Shown here one piece after another: positions 59,041 through 64,000 of a stretch of 64,000 bases of DNA. The notes beneath the pieces were generated by a model that saw only the letters and a program-made list of their open reading frames with translations, made no database searches and was not told the DNA's origin. This DNA is from Streptomyces sulfonofaciens (GTDB lineage: Bacteria; Actinomycetota; Actinomycetes; Streptomycetales; Streptomycetaceae), in assembly GCF_014656295.1 (NCBI RefSeq), contig NZ_BNCD01000018.1:1-64000 (forward strand). The letters run 5' to 3'. The stretch's first letter is position 1, and each line of letters opens with the position of its first letter. A program made the position numbers and the translations under genes.

Positions 59041-59993
59041 CGTGCCTTCGCCGGCCGCGTCGGCGGGAACCGGCGAGCCAAGGGCCGACGAGCCAAGGGC
59101 CGACGAGCCAAGGGCCGATGAGGCAAGGGCTGGTGGGAAGGGCTGGTGGGGAAGGGGTGGGGGGAGGCAGGGGGCGGTAGGGGAGAGGTTGGGGGGAGGC
59201 AGGGGTCGGTGGGGCGGGGCTGGTAGGCGCAGGGCTGGTAGGGATGGGGCCGGTGGGGCAAAGGGTGACGAGACGGTGGTCGTGTTCGACCGTGGACGTC
59301 CGCAGCGGGAACACCGGCTCCACCATGTGCTGACGGTCGCCGAGGCCAAGCGGTTCGGCCGTTCTCCGCACCGAGTCACCCCGTTCTCCGCGTAGGGCTA
59401 CCCCTTGTCCGCCCGGGGCGGCCCCTTGTTCGCGCGGGGCGGCCCCGTTTCCGCGCAGGACGGTCCCGGCCGCGTTCGCGGGGCGGACGCTACCGCTGAT
59501 CGGCCGTGCCGTGGCCGCGCTGGGCGCCGTCATGGCCGAGCCGGGCGGCTGACTCGCACCGGTCTCGGGCCGGGCGGTGAGCCGGGTCCTGTGCGGCCCG
59601 ACGAGCCCAGGGGCACACACGCTGTTCGTGCCGCGATTCGCCGAGGTCCCCTACCGGTCCTCGCGTGCTGTCCCTAACGTCGCAGAGGTCGTCGCGGCGC
59701 GCATCGTGCCGCCCGTCCCCGACGAGCCCGGGAAGGAGACCCGCGCGGGTGCCCAGCGCAAGGAGCAGTACGTGTCCCTCAGCACCTCCTACGTCACCGG
59801 TCGGAAGGCCGCAGCCCTCGGCGGCACCAACCGCATGGGACGCGCCGTCGCCCGGCTCCGGTGAACCCGCCCACCGGATCCCCGCCCACCGGACCCCCGC
59901 CCACCGGTGAACCCGCCCACCGGATCCCCGCCCACCGGTGACCCCGCGACCTGGTCAGGACCGCGTTACCCCGCACCCGAGGAAGGTGACCGC
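59041..59993. repeat. Long non-coding gap with several short tandem arrays
   Basis: No family-like gene in about 950 bp. At 59079-59125 a 15-bp unit CGAGCCAAGGGCCGA occurs three times. From 59130 to 59265 there is a G-rich tract of GGGGAGG and GGTGGGG words. At 59866-59943 units of CCGCCCACCGGATCC and CCGCCCACCGGTGA alternate. The middle part (59280-59860) could contain a worn-out gene but no motif is recognised. Confidence 0.65.
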
Positions 59994-60524
59994 ATGCACC
60001 GGATCGATGCCCTGCTGCGCGAGTACGACCGCGCCCGCGCCTACACGGACGAGCTGTGGAAGGACCTCACCCCGGACGAGGTGACCTGGCGTCCGCACGA
60101 GAACTCCAGCGCCATCGGATGGCACCTGGGCCACCAGGCCCATGTCGCCCACTTCATGGTCCGCAACCTCACCGCGGCCGAGCCCAGCCCGGACCCCGCC
60201 CTCGACGCGCTGATGGACTCGGCCAACCCCGAGCGGTTCCGCGGCGCCCTGCCCACGGTCGAACGGCTCACCGCGTTCCGTGACACCGTCGCCGAGCGCG
60301 TACACGCCCGTATGCGCGCCATCGGGTCCGGGCAGGTCACGGCACGGGAGCAACTCACCATCGTCGCCGTCCACCTGCTCACCGCGCTCGTCAACCACGA
60401 GTACCAGCACGACCAGTGGATCGGCGAGGTACGCGCCGGCGACCTCGGCCACGCGCTCCCGCCGGATCCGGCAGGCGACCACGTACGCCGCCTCGACGGC
60501 TACCTCGTCGTCGACAACCTGTAG
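59994..60524 (+). CDS. DinB-family protein
   Basis: A 176-residue four-helix-bundle protein. The metal-binding histidines are in SSAIGWHLGHQAHVAHFM and in LVNHEYQHDQWIG, as in DinB/YfiT-like putative metalloenzymes, some of which are thiol-dependent transferases (for bacillithiol or mycothiol). ATG 59994 has GAGGAAGG 7 bp upstream. Substrate unknown. The following 270 bp (60525-60793) are CGCCGCACCCC-type repeats. Confidence 0.88.
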   Translation: MHRIDALLREYDRARAYTDELWKDLTPDEVTWRPHENSSAIGWHLGHQAHVAHFMVRNLTAAEPSPDPALDALMDSANPERFRGALPTVERLTAFRDTVAERVHARMRAIGSGQVTAREQLTIVAVHLLTALVNHEYQHDQWIGEVRAGDLGHALPPDPAGDHVRRLDGYLVVDNL

Positions 60525-60793
60525 CCGGGCCGGTCGACGACTTGCAGCCGGGCCGGTCGAGAGCGGCCCGGACGAGCGCCTGTACCCGGGCCCGGGACGC
60601 CGTCCCCCACCCCCGCCGCACCCCCGCCGTCCTGTCCCGCGCCGCACCCCGCCGTCCCGTCCGCCCCCCGCCGTACCCCCGTCCTGCGCCGCGCCGTCCC
60701 GCCCCGCGCCCCCGTCCTGCGCCGCGCCGTGCCGCCCCGCACCCCGCCGTCCTGCCCCGTGCCGCACCTCCGGCACCCGACAGAGAGCCGCCC

Positions 60794-62137
60794 ATGACCA
60801 CGACCGATGCCGCCACCCCGGGCGGCATATCCGGCGGCACGGCCGCCCGCCCCGAGGCCCAGCGCCGCGTTCTGACCGTGCTGGTCGTCAGCCAGGTCCT
60901 CAGCGGGGCCGGTCTTGCGGCCGGCATCACCGTCGGAGCCCTGATCGCGCAGGACATGCTCGGCTCCACCGACCTCGCGGGACTGCCCAGTGCGCTGTTC
61001 ACCGCCGGTTCGGCCCTCGCCGCCATCGCGGTGGGCCACATCTCCCAGGTCCGGGGCCGCCGCCCGGGCCTGACCGCGGGATATCTGACCGGTGCCGTCG
61101 GCAGCGCGGGCGTCATCGCCGCCGTCGTCGCGGGCAAGCCCGTGCTGCTCTTCGCCGCGCTGTTCGTCTACGGCGCAGGCACCGCTACCAACCTCCAGGC
61201 CCGGTACGCCGGAGCCGACCTCGCCGCCCCGGCCCACCGCGCACGCGCGGTCTCCACCGTCCTGGTCGCCAGCACCCTCGGTGGCGTCGTCGGCCCCAAC
61301 CTCGCGGCTCCCACCGGCAGTCTCGCCACCGCCCTCGGCATCCCCGCCCTGGCCGGACCCTTCCTCCTCGCCGGTGCCGCCCACGCCCTGGCCGCCCTGG
61401 TCCTGGCCGTCTGGCTGCGCCCGGACCCCCTGCTGCTCGCCCGCAGCCTCGACCTCCGGCAGCAGACGCAGGCCGCCGCGCCGACCCCGTGCGACTCCGC
61501 GCCGGCCTCGGGCGACCCCGCGCCGGCCTCGGGCGACACCACAGCGGTCCCGGCACGGCTGACCGCACCGGGCCCAGCCCGCCGGCCGGGGTTGGTGCTG
61601 GGCGCGCTGACGATGATCCTCACCCAGCTCGTCATGACCGCCGTCATGACGATGACCCCCGTGCACATGCACGACCACGGCCACGGCACCGCCGCGTCCG
61701 GTCTGGTCATCGCCGTCCACGTCGGTGCCATGTACCTGCCCTCGCCCCTGACCGGCCGGCTCGTCGACCGTTGCGGTCGCCGCAGCGTCGCCGCCGCCTC
61801 CGGCCTCACCCTCCTGGTGGCGGGGGGCACGGCCGCCGTGGCGCCGGCGGACTCCGTCGCCCTGCTCGCCCTCGCGCTCGCCCTGCTGGGGCTGGGCTGG
61901 AACCTCGGTTTCGTCTCCGGCACCGCGATGGTCACCGACGCCCTGCCGCTGGCCACCCGCGCCAGGAGCCAGGGCATGGTGGACGTCTCCGTCGCCGTCG
62001 CCGGCGCCACCGGCGGGCTCTCCTCCGGTCTCGTCGTCTCAGCCGCCGGCTACCCCGTCCTCGCCCTCACCGGCGGCATCCTCGCGCTCGCCGTGCTGCC
62101 GGCCATCGCCGCGACGGCGAGCAGGGACCTCAACTGA
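60794..62137 (+). CDS. Major facilitator superfamily transporter
   Basis: A 447-residue membrane protein with twelve predicted helices: six before and six after a Pro/Ala/Asp/Ser-rich cytoplasmic loop (about 230-265). GHISQVRGRRPGLTAGY (motif A type) and PLTGRLVDRCGRRSVAAAS (the equivalent in the second half) identify it as MFS, drug-efflux-like. The loop contains HMHDHGHG after helix 7, a short His-rich stretch. The substrate is unknown. It overlaps the oppositely read OYE gene by 8 bp at the 3-prime ends. Confidence 0.9.
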   Translation: MTTTDAATPGGISGGTAARPEAQRRVLTVLVVSQVLSGAGLAAGITVGALIAQDMLGSTDLAGLPSALFTAGSALAAIAVGHISQVRGRRPGLTAGYLTGAVGSAGVIAAVVAGKPVLLFAALFVYGAGTATNLQARYAGADLAAPAHRARAVSTVLVASTLGGVVGPNLAAPTGSLATALGIPALAGPFLLAGAAHALAALVLAVWLRPDPLLLARSLDLRQQTQAAAPTPCDSAPASGDPAPASGDTTAVPARLTAPGPARRPGLVLGALTMILTQLVMTAVMTMTPVHMHDHGHGTAASGLVIAVHVGAMYLPSPLTGRLVDRCGRRSVAAASGLTLLVAGGTAAVAPADSVALLALALALLGLGWNLGFVSGTAMVTDALPLATRARSQGMVDVSVAVAGATGGLSSGLVVSAAGYPVLALTGGILALAVLPAIAATASRDLN

Positions 62138-63287
62138 GGCTCTTGAGCGCCTGGGGGTCGTACGGCTCCAGCTCCTCGAAGCGGCCGGCGAGGACCTTCG
62201 CCGCCCACTCGGGGTCCTGGAGGAGGGCGCGGCCCACGGCGACCAGGTCGAACTCCTCGCGCTCCAAGCGGTCGAGGAGGCCGTCGAGGCCCTGGACGGC
62301 AGCGGTCTCGGCGCCGACCCGCCGGGTCGCGCCCTCCTGCTGGGCCGCCTTGACGAAGTCGCGGTCGAGGCCGACCGAGCCCACGGTGATGACCGGTTTG
62401 CCCGTCAGCTTCTTCGTCCAGCCGGCCAGGTTCAGGTCGGAGCCGTCGAACTCCGCGTCCCAGTAGCGGCGGGTGGAGGCGTGGAAGGCGTCGACGCCCG
62501 CGGACACCAGCGGGCTCAGTACGGCCTCCAGCGCTTCGGGGGTCTCGGCGAGCCGCGCCTCGTACGCGTCCTGCTTCCACTGCGAGTAGCGGAAGATGAC
62601 GGGGAAGCCCGGTGAGACCCTCTGCCGCACCGCGGCCACGATCTGGGCCGCGAACGTCGCACGGGCCACCGGGTCGCCGCCGTAGGCGTCGGTGCGGCGG
62701 TTGGTGCGCTCCCACAGGAACTGGTCGAGCAGGTAGCCGTGGGCGCCGTGCAGTTCCACGCCGTCGAAGCCGATGTGCTCGGCGGCGGCCGCGGCGTCGG
62801 CGAAGGCGGCTATGACGTCGTCCAGGTCCTGCTGTGTCATCGCCTTGCCGGCGTTCTCCGTGCCGTCGAGGCTGATGCCGGAGGGGCTCACGGACGGGGC
62901 GTCGGGGTAGGGCGGCTGGCCGGGCTTGCGCGTGATGCCGATGTGCCACAGTTGCGGGACGATCCTGCCGCCCGCCGCGTGCACGCCCTCGGCGACCTTG
63001 GCCCACCCCGCCAGTTGCTCCTCGCCGTGGAACCGCGGGACGCGGTCGCTCTGGCCCGCCGACTCGTGGCCCACGTAGGTGCCCTCGGTGACGATCAGGC
63101 CGACGCCCGCGGCGGCACGGCGGGCGTAGTACGAGACCACGTCCTCCCCGGGGATGCCGCCGGGTGAGAACTGGCGCGTCATCGGCGCCATCGCGATCCG
63201 GTTCGGGACGGTCAGGCCGCCCAGGGCGACGGGGCGGGAGAGGATCTGGGCGGCGCGGGATGCGGCGTCGGAGGCGGCGACGGTCAC
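62130..63287 (-). CDS. NADH:flavin oxidoreductase (Old Yellow Enzyme family)
   Basis: A 385-residue FMN-dependent TIM barrel. VPNRIAMAPMTRQFS starts the FMN-binding region; GRIVPQLWHIGI, GFDGVELHGAHGYLLDQFLWERTNRRTDAYGG (split over the central region; the His-Gly-Ala-His-Gly pair places the substrate ligand His), RYSQWK and VAVGRALLQDPEW complete it. It reduces activated alkenes or similar with NAD(P)H. ATG 63287 has GGAG 6-10 bp upstream. Physiological substrate unknown. The 230 bp upstream (63288-63518) hold GGGGCAATCAGGG-type repeats. Confidence 0.92.
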   Translation of the reverse strand: MTVAASDAASRAAQILSRPVALGGLTVPNRIAMAPMTRQFSPGGIPGEDVVSYYARRAAAGVGLIVTEGTYVGHESAGQSDRVPRFHGEEQLAGWAKVAEGVHAAGGRIVPQLWHIGITRKPGQPPYPDAPSVSPSGISLDGTENAGKAMTQQDLDDVIAAFADAAAAAEHIGFDGVELHGAHGYLLDQFLWERTNRRTDAYGGDPVARATFAAQIVAAVRQRVSPGFPVIFRYSQWKQDAYEARLAETPEALEAVLSPLVSAGVDAFHASTRRYWDAEFDGSDLNLAGWTKKLTGKPVITVGSVGLDRDFVKAAQQEGATRRVGAETAAVQGLDGLLDRLEREEFDLVAVGRALLQDPEWAAKVLAGRFEELEPYDPQALKSLS

Positions 63288-63518
63288 GGGTGGGGCTCCT
63301 TGGGGGCAGGGGCATTGCCGGTGTGCGGTACACAGGACTCAACTGCGCTGCCCTGCCGGGCATTCCGACCGGCGGTGCCCCTTCTGCGGGTTGCGTGTGC
63401 CCCGTGGCGGTCAGGGCGGCCGAGGCGTTCGGGGGAGTCAGGGCAATCAGGGCAATCAGGGAAACTGGGGAAGCCGGGGCGGTCAGGGAAGCCGGGGCGG
63501 TCAGGACGGGCGGCGTGG

Positions 63519-64000
63519 TCAGGGGGCGGACACCGGGGCCACCGTCCAGGCCGGCCCGGGGACACCCGGGGTGCGGAAGCCGAAGACCTGACCGTAGAAG
63601 GAGAGCTCCGCCTCCAGACAGGCGCGCATGGTGGTGCTCCGGCGGAAGCCGTGGCCCTCGGACTCGAACTCCAGGTGGGCGTGCGGGACCCGGCGCTCCG
63701 CCATCCGTGCGAGGTACGGGGCGCTCTGCTCGGGCGGGCAGATCACGTCCTGGGCGCCGGTCAGGAGCAGGAAGGGCGCGGTGACCCGGGCCGGATGGGA
63801 GGCCGGAGACCGCTCGCGGTACCGCTCGGGCACCGACGCCGGGGGGCCGACCAGCCAGTCGAGGTAGTGCGACTCGAAGTCGTGCGTGAGGCCGCGGGCG
63901 AACGAGCAGAGGTCGAGGACGGGGTAGTAGAGGGTCGCGCAGGCGTAGATGTCGGTGGCGGCGAGGGAGGCGGCGGCGGTGAAGCCGCCTGCGCTGTGCC
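63519..64000 (-). CDS. S9-type prolyl oligopeptidase, C-terminal part (runs off the window)
   Basis: The gene continues beyond 64000; only its last about 160 codons are seen. The visible frame opens with HSAGGFTAAASL, the nucleophile elbow GxSxGG (Ser), then LLTGAQDVICPPEQ with the catalytic Asp, and ESEGHGF with the catalytic His. This triad and spacing are those of the S9 prolyl-oligopeptidase / acylaminoacyl-peptidase C-terminal domain. An N-terminal beta-propeller should lie outside the window. The end is at 63519. Confidence 0.88.
   Translation of the reverse strand, partial: HSAGGFTAAASLAATDIYACATLYYPVLDLCSFARGLTHDFESHYLDWLVGPPASVPERYRERSPASHPARVTAPFLLLTGAQDVICPPEQSAPYLARMAERRVPHAHLEFESEGHGFRRSTTMRACLEAELSFYGQVFGFRTPGVPGPAWTVAPVSAP

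Overview
The window is a high-GC (clearly above 70 percent) actinobacterial chromosome segment and almost certainly Streptomyces. The evidence is the codon bias, many GTG starts and one TTG start, the WblA-type WhiB regulator, BldG with its anti-sigma partner, a Crp gene next to endonuclease III, and a gene order that I recall as the conserved core block around SCO3580 to SCO3540 of S. coelicolor. Locus correspondences are from memory and were not searched.

Left part (1-17.5 kb): a decayed protein fragment beside tRNA-Pro(CGG); a metallophosphoesterase facing a YqeY protein; a class A penicillin-binding protein; WblA; two translationally coupled ArsA-like ATPases; a DUF4177/RidA pair; a NUDIX/metallo-beta-lactamase pair; Crp divergent from Nth; and Nth coupled to a CoA-type NUDIX enzyme followed by a MarP-like membrane protease.

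Middle part (18-35.8 kb): an epoxide-hydrolase-like protein coupled to a holin-like membrane protein, NhaA, acetyl-CoA synthetase, a CooC-like ATPase divergent from a Fic-fold protein whose active site is degenerate, a HAD phosphatase, and a Tad pilus-type cluster (Ssd/TadZ, CpaF/TadA, TadB, TadC, Flp-like pilin, TadE, TadE-like). No prepilin peptidase is present here.

Right part (35.8-64 kb): a DUF1998 helicase convergent with the Tad cluster, BldG and an anti-sigma kinase-fold protein, a membrane pyrophosphatase, a lipoprotein, a methyltransferase, topoisomerase I, an MFS-thymidylate kinase fusion, DNA polymerase III delta-prime, a secreted tripeptidyl-peptidase-type hydrolase, and tRNA-Thr(CGT) with a strong terminator and a decayed tyrosine integrase. 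From there on the genes look accessory: DUF899, DinB, MFS, an OYE-family oxidoreductase and a truncated S9-type peptidase.

The most striking non-genic signal is the abundance of short tandem arrays (15-27 bp units). They fill many intergenic gaps and several gene ends. Where they lie in coding sequence their period is a multiple of three; several intergenic ones are 23 or 25 bp. The clearest case is topA, whose last 23 bp, including the stop, recur three times downstream. No CRISPR array, insertion sequence, plasmid origin or biosynthetic gene cluster was seen.
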